A stretch of DNA of 6,625 nt from CAIQPS01 sp964631965 (GCA_964631965.1 CAZWAR010000137.1:1-6625); one strand, 5' to 3'. Shown: positions 1 through 5,759, numbered from the stretch's first letter. Numbers and translations: made by a program. Notes: generated by a model from the sequence alone, not told the origin.

Positions 1-213
1 CCTGATCACCATGGTGATGGGGATCGAGTAGAACGGGTTGAAGTTGAGAGCGTTGACGACCATGAGGGCGACGTATGCCGGAAGGATGGTCAAGTCGCCA
101 TGGGCCAGGTTCACGAGACGCATGGTCCCGAAGACCAACGAGAGGCCTACGGCGAACAGGGCATACAGGCCGCCGAGAAGGATCCCTTGAACAGCAGCGT
201 TTAACCAGTCCAT
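1..213 (-). CDS. livH: LIV-type ABC transporter permease LivH, N-terminal part
   Basis: This is the first 71 codons of an inner-membrane permease of the branched-chain-amino-acid (LivH/HAAT) class, cut by the window edge. The protein starts MDWLNAAVQGILLGGLYALF, a long hydrophobic first membrane segment (about residues 5-29). It continues with the conserved MRLVNLAHGDL stretch (about 31-41; families usually show NFAHGE/NLAHGD) and a second hydrophobic segment (about 42-56). In the family, LivH pairs with LivM to form the channel, and LivG and LivF power it. The cytoplasmic loop that contacts the ATPases would lie outside the window. The ATG at 213-211 follows the livF stop with only two bases between, indicating translational coupling; a weak G-rich stretch upstream may serve as ribosome binding site. 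The class is certain; the transported compound is unknown. Confidence 0.93.
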   Translation of the reverse strand, partial: MDWLNAAVQGILLGGLYALFAVGLSLVFGTMRLVNLAHGDLTILPAYVALMVVNALNFNPFYSIPITMVIR

Positions 214-215
214 TG

Positions 216-914
216 CTACACCCCGAAGTAGGCCGCGGTTATCTGTTCGTTGGTAAGCTCACTCGGCTTACCTTGGAGCGCGATACGTCCCTCGAGGAAG
301 CAGGCCACGTGGCTCGCCACCGTCATCACGTGCTGCACGTCCTGCTCGACCACCAGGATCGTGGTCCCGTTCTCAAGCAGGGTGGGGAATGCGTCGTAGA
401 TGCGTTTGATGACCACGGGCGCCAGACCCAGCGAGACCTCGTCCATGAGGATGAGGCGTGGGTTGGCCATGAGAGCCCGGCCGATGGCCAAGGCCTGCTG
501 TTCGCCGCCGGACAGCCCGGCCGCCTGCCGCTTCTTGAGCGGCACGAGCAGCGGGAAGAGTTCGTAGATCGTGTCGGTGTTCCAGGGGCCCTTGCGGTTC
601 CGGTATCCACCGATCAGCAGGTTCTCGTGTACCGTGAGGCTGGGGAACACCCGGCGGCCCTCCGGCACGCTGGAGATACCGATCTCGACCCGCTTGTGGG
701 TGGGCATGTGGTCGACCGGCTGACCGTCGAAGAGGATGCGACCCCGGCGGGGGATGAGAGCCCCGGCCACGGTCTTGAGCATGGTGGACTTGCCCGCCCC
801 GTTCGCGCCGATGCAGGCGAAGATCTCCCCTTCCTCCACGGTGATGCTGAGGTCGTAGAGGGCCTGGAAGTCCTCGTAGTAGACAGAGAGGTCCTGGATT
901 TCGAGAAGGCTCAT
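216..914 (-). CDS. livF: LIV-type ABC transporter ATP-binding protein LivF
   Basis: This 232-residue ATPase subunit binds and hydrolyses ATP at the cytoplasmic face of a LIV-type importer. Visible motifs are Walker A GANGAGKST (36-44), the LivF-typical PEGRRVFPSLTV segment (84-95), ABC signature LSGGEQQ (134-140) and Walker B LILMDEVSLGL (154-164) with catalytic Glu159. The switch residue after VVE is Gln191, as usual in LivF, rather than His. The Walker B tail reads DEVSLGLAP, where DEPSLGLAP is commoner. Length matches the family (about 230-240), and the end YFGV followed by TAG is a normal LivF end. The ATG overlaps the livG TGA in an ATGA arrangement (911-914), with a GGGAGG-type ribosome binding site about nine bases upstream. 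The short form (LivF versus LivG) is clear from the PEGR and SLGLAP signatures. Confidence 0.96.
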   Translation of the reverse strand: MSLLEIQDLSVYYEDFQALYDLSITVEEGEIFACIGANGAGKSTMLKTVAGALIPRRGRILFDGQPVDHMPTHKRVEIGISSVPEGRRVFPSLTVHENLLIGGYRNRKGPWNTDTIYELFPLLVPLKKRQAAGLSGGEQQALAIGRALMANPRLILMDEVSLGLAPVVIKRIYDAFPTLLENGTTILVVEQDVQHVMTVASHVACFLEGRIALQGKPSELTNEQITAAYFGV

Positions 915-1636
915 GCCGGCGTCCCTCCCATGTAGCAGGCTTGGACCTCCGCACTGTTCATGACTTCGTGCGGGTCGCCTTCGCAGAGCTTGGCCCCGAA
1001 CTGGATGACGGTGATGCGGTCCACGATGGCGAGGAGCGCGTGCACGATGTGCTCGATCCAGACGATGGTGATCCCGGTCTGGCGAAGCTTGCGGATCTCC
1101 TCGAGCAGGTCGAGGACCTCGGCTTCCGTGAGACCGCCGGCGATCTCGTCTAAGAGAAGTATCTTGGGATCGGTGGCGAGGGCTCGAGCCAACTCGAGGC
1201 GCTTGCGGTCGAGCAGGGTGAGGGAGCCCGCGAGAACGTTCGCCTTATCCTCCAGGCCGGTGGCCTCGAGGATGTCCACGCAATGTTCGTACGACTGGCG
1301 CTCGCCCATGCGACGTCCGTGGGTCGCGCCTACGAGGGTGTTCTCGAACACGGTCATGCCCGAGAACGGCTTGGGGATCTGGAAGGTTCTGCCGATGCCC
1401 TCCCGGCAGCGGTCGTGCCGGCGCAGATGCGTGATGTCCCTGCCGCCGAAGACGACCTTGCCGGCATCCGCGGTGTAGGTACCGGTGATCAGGTTGAACC
1501 AGGTGGTCTTGCCAGCCCCGTTGGGACCCACGATGCCGAGCGCTTCGCCTTCATCGACGCTGATACTCAGGTCGTCGATCACCAAGACCCCTCCGAACGA
1601 CTTTCGAAGGCCTTGGGTTTCTAGAGCTACCGTCAA
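911..1636 (-). CDS. livG: LIV-type ABC transporter ATP-binding protein LivG
   Basis: This is the second ATPase subunit of the importer, 241 residues from the chosen start. Motifs are Walker A GPNGAGKTT (37-45), the LivG-typical IGRTFQIPKPF segment (81-91), Walker B KILLLDEIAGGLT (158-170) with Glu164, and switch His196 in IVWIEHIVHAL. The ABC signature is degenerate: SLTLLDRKRLELARAL (138-153) replaces LSYGxQRRLEIARAL, a variant I believe occurs in some LivG-type proteins. I chose the TTG at 1636-1634 because GGAGGT sits eight bases upstream and homology (VALETQGLRKSFGG) begins right after it. A longer reading from GTG at 1735 would add 33 residues with no family resemblance and would run through the upstream dyad. 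The gene lies behind its own 180-base spacer after the binding-protein terminator, then overlaps livF by four bases. Confidence 0.94.
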   Translation of the reverse strand: MTVALETQGLRKSFGGVLVIDDLSISVDEGEALGIVGPNGAGKTTWFNLITGTYTADAGKVVFGGRDITHLRRHDRCREGIGRTFQIPKPFSGMTVFENTLVGATHGRRMGERQSYEHCVDILEATGLEDKANVLAGSLTLLDRKRLELARALATDPKILLLDEIAGGLTEAEVLDLLEEIRKLRQTGITIVWIEHIVHALLAIVDRITVIQFGAKLCEGDPHEVMNSAEVQACYMGGTPA

Positions 1637-1642
1637 GTCGAT

Positions 1643-1650
1643 CCACCTCC
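1643..1650 (-). promoter_or_regulatory. Ribosome binding site deciding the livG TTG start
   Basis: The minus strand reads GGAGGTGG here. Its GGAGGT core lies eight bases before the TTG at 1636-1634. No in-frame ATG is available nearby, since both close ATGs are out of frame, so this site fixes a TTG start for livG. Confidence 0.75.
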
Positions 1651-1728
1651 ATGCTTCATTCCAGTCCCCCTTACTTGCCTGTGCGCTTGTGCTTCGCAGG
1701 GCCCGTCCCGGAATGGTCCCAGCATGCA

Positions 1729-1745
1729 GTGACACAGAATGTCAC
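1729..1745. promoter_or_regulatory. Dyad GTGACA-N5-TGTCAC, candidate operator upstream of livG
   Basis: The sequence shows perfect 6-bp inverted arms (1729-1734 and 1740-1745) around CAGAA. It lies about 93 bases upstream of the livG start, in non-coding sequence. A TTGACC box at 1760-1765 on the minus strand could be a -35 element; a -10 placed 17-18 bases on would fall inside the dyad, though no good TATAAT match is seen there. Size and symmetry fit a dimeric regulator site, perhaps a repressor overlapping the livG promoter. The regulator is unknown. Confidence 0.35.
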
Positions 1746-1815
1746 ACAAGCCGGTGCCAGGTCAAGGAACGGCAGCCCGGAAACGTGCCAGAAATAGCCG
1801 TTCTGGCTTGAAAGA

Positions 1816-1851
1816 GGGGGCTGTCGCGCGGGCCTCCGCGCGACAGCCCCC
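1816..1851 (-). terminator. Strong hairpin after the substrate-binding-protein gene
   Basis: Perfect 15-bp stem (1816-1830 with 1837-1851) around a 6-base loop, very GC-rich. On the minus strand it is followed by TCTTTC rather than a full run of T. It begins 31 bases after the second TAG (1883-1885) of the binding-protein frame, the expected spacing for a terminator of the ancestral gene. It separates that gene from livG, and may act as a partial terminator that lowers transporter expression relative to the binding protein. Confidence 0.7.
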
Positions 1852-1882
1852 CTGCTCATCTCGTGGACTCGGTGCGCCGGCT

Positions 1883-1990
1883 CTACACGAGCGGTTGAAC
1901 CTTGTCCTGCACGTCGATGCCGGCACCCGGTGCGCCGGCGTTGCTCACGATGGCCAATTCGAACGGATACTCCGTTCCTTTGCGCCACTA
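1883..1990 (-). other. In-frame TAG plus conserved C-terminal tail of the binding protein
   Basis: After the TAG at 1990-1988 the same frame stays open for 34 codons, to a second TAG at 1885-1883. The tail reads WRKGTEYPFE then LAIVSNAGAP and ends VQPLV. To my knowledge of this binding-protein family, its C-terminus commonly runs TPLVGGQWRKG, then an aromatic/hydrophobic strand and an IVxN..AP motif. The TAG therefore sits exactly where Gln (CAG) is usual, a single C-to-T change. The tail has not drifted, so the stop is recent, erroneous or sometimes read through. Confidence 0.8.
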
Positions 1991-3350
1991 GCCGCCGACC
2001 AGCGGGGTCTTGTACACGTTCTCGACCATATGGCAGGGACCGACCTTGAACGGCGGGCCGGGTGCTTCGACCGGCGCTGTGAAGTCGATGAGACCGCCGA
2101 TGGTGTCCAGTTTGGTGCTCTTGACAGCCGCCAGGATCGCTTCCTTGTCGTCGACGCTCGTGGACCGCTTCAGCGTGTCGAGGGCCATCTCAAAGACGAT
2201 GAAGTGCAGGAGCGGCTGGGTCCACTGACCATTGCCCCGCTTGGTGTACTCGTCGGCGAACTGCTGGCAGGTCTCGTTCAGAAGAGCCGAGGTGAAGGGA
2301 TGCGCCGCGGTCCACCAGACTTCGGTCGTGAGCCCGTCGCCCACGTCCCCAAGGGCCTCCAGGGCCCCCGGGAAGAGAAGAGCCTTGGCGTAGGTGCCCA
2401 CTTTGGGCTTCCAGCCCTGCTGGGACGCCTGTTTCCAGAAGTTGGTGAAGTCCGGCGGCAGGAACACGCCCATGCCGATCTCACACCCGTTGTTCTTGAA
2501 CTGGGAGATCTGGGCCGTGTAGTCCTCGGTGAAGTTCTGGTAGAGCCCCGGGTCGATGGGCTTCAGACCGTTGGGCTCCCAGACAGGCTCCCAGCCCGGC
2601 TGCCACGCGTTGCCGTCGGCGTCATTCGGGAACATGGCAGCCACGGTCTTGTTGGTATCGAGCTGGCCCCACATGTCCAGGAAGTTGGCCTGGACGCCCT
2701 CGAGACCCCAGAAGGTGTGGTAGGTCCACTTGAACGTGGCGGTGAGGTCGCCGGCCGCGCGGGAGCCGATATACGGCTGCCAGGGGCAGTCGTTGGTGAT
2801 GCACGGGGTCCCGAGGGCTTCGGCCTGGTCGGCGACCGGAGCCACGGTGTCCGGCGTGGACGCCGCCGTCATGATGTCGACCGAGTCGTTGTTGATGAGG
2901 TCGCCGGTGACCTGGGCGGCGCGGTTGGAATCGGACTGGCTGTCCATGGTGATTATCTTCACCGGGTGCTTCATGCCGTCGCCGCACACGATCCCATCCC
3001 CGACGGCCTCAGTGGCACGTTCGACACAGTACTTGTCCGGAACGCCGAAGAGCGAGATCGCGCCCGTCAGCGGAGTGACGAAGCCTATCTTGACCTCGCG
3101 GCCCATCTCCACGCCTGCGCTGGCGCTCGTCGTGGTCGCGCCGCCGGGAGCGGCCGTCGTCGCGACGCCCCCCGCAGTCGTCGTGGTCGGCGCCGCCGTA
3201 GTGGTGGTCGCTTCCTCGCTGCCACAGGCGGCCAACAACCCCCCCAAGGCCGGCGCCGGCGCCGACGGTCGCCCCGGCGACCCCGGCCAGCTTGAGAAAG
3301 TCGCGGCGACTGACGTTCGACCTCACAAGCCCTTCATCCTTCTCCGACAT
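1988..3350 (-). CDS. LIV-type ABC transporter substrate-binding lipoprotein, frameshifted
   Basis: This is the extracytoplasmic receptor that delivers substrate to the LivGFH transporter (periplasmic-binding-protein type 1, Peripla_BP_6). The ATG at 3350 is preceded by AGGAGG four bases upstream. Residues 1-37 form a Tat-type signal with SRRDFLK (14-20) and a hydrophobic Gly/Ala stretch. One extra G in a G7 run (3239-3245) then shifts the frame. Removing it gives LLAAC, a lipobox with lipidated Cys42, a Thr/Ala/Pro-rich linker (about 43-80) and the binding domain beginning VKIGFVTPLTG. The domain continues through SVDIMTAASTPDT and a C-terminus at KTPLVGG, where TAG stops it 34 codons early. 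The repaired product is 453 residues to this TAG. As written, translation from the ATG yields a 113-residue product that loses the domain. A TTG at 3247 could start the downstream frame but would lack the signal's n-region. The ligand cannot be read; aromatic or amino acids are both plausible. Confidence 0.88.
3239..3245 (-). other. G7 homopolymer carrying a one-base frameshift
   Basis: Seven C on the plus strand (G on the coding strand) split the binding-protein gene into two frames. With six G, the Tat signal joins the lipobox as GLGGLLAACG, exactly as expected. With seven, the reading frame after the run is lost. Such runs are prone to indel error in sequencing and to slippage in vivo. Confidence 0.85.
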
Positions 3351-3454
3351 ATCCCCTCCTCATCGTGGATCGTTGCACTAACGAAACAAGCGAACGGTCT
3401 CTGCCTTGACGCAGCCTCTTGGTGCTCCCCCCTGCTCGGAACCACCCCGACTAC

Positions 3455-3468
3455 CTACCTCCCGGTAG
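3455..3468. promoter_or_regulatory. Small dyad near the presumed binding-protein transcription start
   Basis: CTACC and GGTAG form 5-bp inverted arms around TCCC, with an extra overlapping CTAC repeat beside them. It lies 105-118 bases upstream of the ATG at 3350 and just downstream of the promoter-like boxes at 3476-3505, so it could be an operator or leader hairpin. It is short enough to be chance. Confidence 0.2.
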
Positions 3469-3475
3469 TTTGCTC

Positions 3476-3505
3476 ATGATATGACGAACCACCCGCCCGA
3501 GGCAA
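3476..3505 (-). promoter_or_regulatory. Possible sigma-70-type promoter for the binding-protein gene
   Basis: On the minus strand, TTGCCT (3505-3500) and TATCAT (3481-3476) are separated by 18 bases. The -10 matches five of six consensus bases and the -35 matches four of six. It sits in the 199-base gap between the hydrolase gene and the binding-protein gene, about 125 bases before the ATG. High-GC bacteria often deviate from this consensus, so this is suggestive only. Confidence 0.3.
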
Positions 3506-3529
3506 CCTGGTTTCTACCTGGCGGGATTC

Positions 3530-3545
3530 CAGCCTTCGCAGGCTG
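3530..3545 (-). terminator. Short hairpin after the hydrolase gene
   Basis: CAGCCT and AGGCTG pair as a 6-bp stem around TCGC, starting four bases after the TGA at 3550. No T run follows on the minus strand. It may be a weak terminator or an mRNA 3'-end stabiliser; the support is thin. Confidence 0.25.
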
Positions 3546-3549
3546 ACTT

Positions 3550-4344
3550 TCACTCCACCGGAAGATTGAAGAAGTCTTTGGGGTTCTGGTAGCAGACCTT
3601 GTCGATGGTGGCCGCATCCAGACCGAACAGCTTCATGGCCAGGATGACCCGGGGCACCATGAAGTAGTCGTTGCCCTCGCCCCCCAGTTCCGAGTTGATG
3701 ATGATCTTGTCCCGGAGCTCGGGGTGATCGATGACGTAATGGGCCGCCGGTTCCGGGGGCATCTTGTCCCAGCAGATGGAGAGGCCGATCATGCCCCCGG
3801 TCTTGGCCCGGTAGGCGAGGGTCTCCTCGCCGGCGTGGTCGAAGACGCAGCGCTCCAGGGGAAAGCCCTCTTCTTTGATGATGTCGGCCACCTGGGGGAG
3901 CACCGTTTTGCCCTGCGGAGCCAGGCGGATGGGGGTATGAAGGATGACGGGCAGGTCGTGCGCTTTCGCGATGCGCAGATGCTCACGGAACAAGTCCTTC
4001 TCGTAGTCGGTGCCGGTGTCCAAGCCGATCTCCCCCAGGGCCACCACCCGGTCGCTCTCCAGGTAGTCGGGCAGCCTCTTAAGACAGGTCTCGGTGTCGG
4101 CCCGGTTCACCCCGAAGAAGGGCACCGACAGGCTGGTGAAGACCTCGAAGCCGAGGGTCTTGGCCGTGGTGGTCTCCATGCCCAGGAAGCGCTCCCACAG
4201 GAGCTCGACGGCGTCGGCGTCCCGTTGACCGAGGAACATGTGGGGGCTGGGCACGACGGCGGCCTCCATGCCCATCATCACCAGCTTCTGCAGCTGCTTG
4301 TCCTCGATCATGTCGGTGTGCAGGTGGGCGTCGATGAAGCGCAT
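3550..4344 (-). CDS. Metal-dependent TIM-barrel hydrolase (COG1099/TatD-like)
   Basis: This 264-residue cytoplasmic protein belongs to the amidohydrolase fold, closest by eye to the COG1099 group of predicted metal-dependent hydrolases. Likely metal ligands are DAHLH at the N-terminus (His7, His9), Glu105 in ALGEIGLD, His136 in VILHTP and His170 in VFDHAGEET. NSELGG (217-222) occupies the place where the family usually has NSD, so Glu219 would replace the last Asp ligand. The C-terminal VPRVILAMKLFGLD and YQNPKDFFNL stretches are typical of the group. The ATG at 4344 has AAGGAG seven bases upstream, and that site abuts the ridA stop with only 12 bases between genes, so the two are surely co-transcribed. 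The substrate is unknown; a lactone, cyclic amide or ester from the neighbouring pathway is a guess. No signal peptide is visible. Confidence 0.88.
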   Translation of the reverse strand: MRFIDAHLHTDMIEDKQLQKLVMMGMEAAVVPSPHMFLGQRDADAVELLWERFLGMETTTAKTLGFEVFTSLSVPFFGVNRADTETCLKRLPDYLESDRVVALGEIGLDTGTDYEKDLFREHLRIAKAHDLPVILHTPIRLAPQGKTVLPQVADIIKEEGFPLERCVFDHAGEETLAYRAKTGGMIGLSICWDKMPPEPAAHYVIDHPELRDKIIINSELGGEGNDYFMVPRVILAMKLFGLDAATIDKVCYQNPKDFFNLPVE

Positions 4345-4356
4345 GTCTGATACTCC

Positions 4357-4785
4357 TTATTCGTCCACGACGGCGATCGCGTCGATCTCGACCAGACAGC
4401 GCGGGTCGGTGGCCAGACGCTGCACCTGCACTGTGGTGGTGGTTGGCTTGTAGGCACCCATGTACTCGTTCCACACCTTGTTGAGGTCGTCCTGGAGATC
4501 GAGGTTGGTGAGATACCGCTTGCAGTGCACTACATTCTGCAGTGTACCCCCCGCCGCTTGCACAGACTTCTTGAGGTTCTCCATGCACATGCGGGCCTGC
4601 GTGGCCATGTCGGGCGGGATGTTGTCGAACTCCGCCGGAACATGGGGATGGCTATGGTAGACGGGAGCCGCGGTCACTCCGGCGAAGAACATCATGCTCC
4701 CCCCGGTGACTTTGATGGCCGGTGCATACGGCATCATGACGTCGGGCCTCTCCGGCCATTCGATATGCTCGATCTTCGCACTCAT
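4357..4785 (-). CDS. RidA/YjgF/UK114-family protein lacking the catalytic Arg
   Basis: This 142-residue protein has the RidA (YjgF/YER057c/UK114) fold pattern. The N-terminal IEHIEWPERP and an AGVTAAP segment are followed by the helix MATQARMCMENLKKSVQAAG (60-79). Next come VVHCKRYLTNL and the C-terminal CLVEIDAIAV. RidA members form trimers, and the deaminating ones hydrolyse reactive enamines and imines to keto acids and ammonia. They use an Arg (Arg105 in E. coli) that here aligns with Thr116 in KPTTTTVQV; Glu133 of VEID, the partner acid, is kept. By family knowledge, members without the Arg are not expected to deaminate imines, so this one may bind or hydrolyse another small metabolite. 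The ATG at 4785 has AAGGGGG seven bases upstream. It directly precedes the metal hydrolase, suggesting the two act on one pathway. I give no symbol because it is not true ridA. Confidence 0.9.
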   Translation of the reverse strand: MSAKIEHIEWPERPDVMMPYAPAIKVTGGSMMFFAGVTAAPVYHSHPHVPAEFDNIPPDMATQARMCMENLKKSVQAAGGTLQNVVHCKRYLTNLDLQDDLNKVWNEYMGAYKPTTTTVQVQRLATDPRCLVEIDAIAVVDE

Positions 4786-4828
4786 GCCGGTTCCCCCTTG
4801 GCGCGGACGTTGTGTTTCGAGACAGCGA

Positions 4829-4862
4829 GCCGGGGCCCGCCCCGGATGGGGCGGGCCCCGGC
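4829..4862 (-). terminator. GC-rich hairpin between the molybdoenzyme genes and the ridA-like gene
   Basis: Perfect 15-bp stem (4829-4843 with 4848-4862) and a 4-base loop GGAT, almost pure G and C. It lies 52 bases after the iron-sulfur gene's TGA and 43 bases before the ridA-like ATG. The minus strand beyond it has no T run (TCGCTGTCTC follows). With little room for a promoter before the next gene, it may be a partial terminator or processing/stability element inside one operon rather than a full stop. Confidence 0.55.
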
Positions 4863-4914
4863 CTCTGCCAGGTCTTACGGGTTAGTTGTCTCAGTCATGA
4901 AGGGCGGACGGGTC

Positions 4915-5748
4915 TCACGCCTTCCACATGGCGATGTCACCGACATTCATGTCCTTCTTGGTGACATCGACCGGGCCGACCTTCTGAGCCAGGTAGCCTG
5001 ACTTCTCGATGCGCAGGGTATAGCTGCCGTTCCTGAGGTCCTTGAGCCAGAAGTCGCCGTAGCTGTCGGTGGTCGCGGAGCACGTCTCGCCGGTCGCGTT
5101 GTTGGTGGCCGTCACCGTGACCTCGCCCAAGCATTCGTCGGCTTCCTGGTCGTAGACCGCACCGGCGATGAACTTCTTGGGTTTGCCGATGTAGAACACC
5201 CGCGGCTTCGTGTCGAGCTCGGGCTTGAGCGGTTCGGCCTTGCTCAGCAGCTCCTTGATCTTCGGGTCGTTTTCGTCACCGAAGGTGAAGGCGCCGGTCG
5301 GGCAGGCGTCCACGCAGCGGGGCTCTTCCCAGCCGTCGTCCAGGAGATGAGCGCAGAACGTGCACTTCTGGGCGATCTGCAGGGCATCGTTGTAGTAGAT
5401 GATGTTCTCGTACGGGCAGGCCGCTGCGCACATCTGGTTGTATCGGCACTTGTCGGGGTCGATGATGACCGCGCCATCCTTCTCCCGCCGGTAGATGGCC
5501 TTGGACGGGCAGGCATCGATGCACGGTGCATTCTCGCAATGCTGACAGATGCTGTGCTCGTAGGTGACCTTCACCTTGGGCACCTGGCCGCGAACGTTGT
5601 CGTAGACCTTGTTCCAGAACTGGCCGGTGTCGGGCTGCGGCTTGGCGATGGGCGACCAGTCGTTGGCCACGTGCTCGTCTTTGCACGCTATCTGGCAGTT
5701 GTAGCAACCGTTGCAGATGTCGTAGTTGACCACGAGGACCTTACCCAT
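4915..5748 (-). CDS. Four-cluster iron-sulfur subunit of a molybdopterin oxidoreductase
   Basis: This is the electron-transfer subunit paired with the adjacent molybdenum subunit. It has 277 residues from the ATG at 5748. Cysteine groups are CNGCYNCQIAC (12-22), CQHCENAPCIDAC (68-80), CRYNQMCAAACP (101-112) and CTFC (129-132) with CVDACP (145-150), a DmsB/NrfC-type set. The third group has Asn104 where a ligand Cys is usual, the position where nitrate reductase NarH has Trp and a [3Fe-4S] cluster. Residues about 192-277 (FIAGAVYDQE onward) form a beta-rich domain of the Cna-B/carboxypeptidase-regulatory kind. Length and this added domain resemble the beta subunit of pyrogallol-phloroglucinol transhydroxylase (about 274 residues). 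No Tat signal is visible, so it probably acts in the cytoplasm. An ATG one codon earlier (5751) is possible, but GGAGGT lies only two bases from it versus five from the chosen ATG. Confidence 0.92.
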   Translation of the reverse strand: MGKVLVVNYDICNGCYNCQIACKDEHVANDWSPIAKPQPDTGQFWNKVYDNVRGQVPKVKVTYEHSICQHCENAPCIDACPSKAIYRREKDGAVIIDPDKCRYNQMCAAACPYENIIYYNDALQIAQKCTFCAHLLDDGWEEPRCVDACPTGAFTFGDENDPKIKELLSKAEPLKPELDTKPRVFYIGKPKKFIAGAVYDQEADECLGEVTVTATNNATGETCSATTDSYGDFWLKDLRNGSYTLRIEKSGYLAQKVGPVDVTKKDMNVGDIAMWKA

Positions 5749-5759
5749 CATTCACCTCC
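5746..5759 (-). promoter_or_regulatory. Ribosome binding site and coupled start of the iron-sulfur subunit
   Basis: The minus strand reads GGAGGTGAATGATG, placing GGAGGT inside the last codons of the large-subunit gene. The two tandem ATGs overlap its TGA by four bases or one base. The five-base spacing favours the second ATG. Overlap predicts translational coupling and matched amounts of the two subunits. Confidence 0.65.

Noticed and set aside
75..935. Plus-strand open frame opposite livF and livH
   Set aside because: Shadow frame; the minus strand carries complete ABC ATPase motifs, and the plus product has no recognisable family.
911..1735. LivG start at GTG 1735
   Set aside because: The extra 33 residues do not resemble LivG, no ribosome binding site precedes it, and it lies inside the operator-like dyad; TTG at 1636 has a strong site.
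1988..1990. TAG reassigned to Gln throughout the genome
   Set aside because: livF ends on TAG at the normal family length, directly before the livH start, so TAG is a working stop here. Local suppression or error remains possible.
3118..3225. Repetitive GTC/GCC-rich stretch as a DNA repeat element
   Set aside because: It encodes the Thr/Ala-rich linker after the lipobox; the repetition is explained by the protein sequence.
1988..3247. Binding protein starting at the TTG at 3247 as a complete gene
   Set aside because: It would begin inside the signal peptide, leaving a lipobox with no n-region or Tat motif, although a perfect Tat signal with a good ribosome binding site lies one frame away just upstream.
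1739..3295. Long plus-strand open frame antisense to the binding-protein gene
   Set aside because: It is a GC-rich shadow of the real gene: low-complexity Arg/Gly/Asp-rich protein, no domain, and it crosses the terminator and dyad regions.
3724..4350. Plus-strand open frame opposite the hydrolase
   Set aside because: Shadow frame of a gene with clear metal-site motifs on the minus strand.
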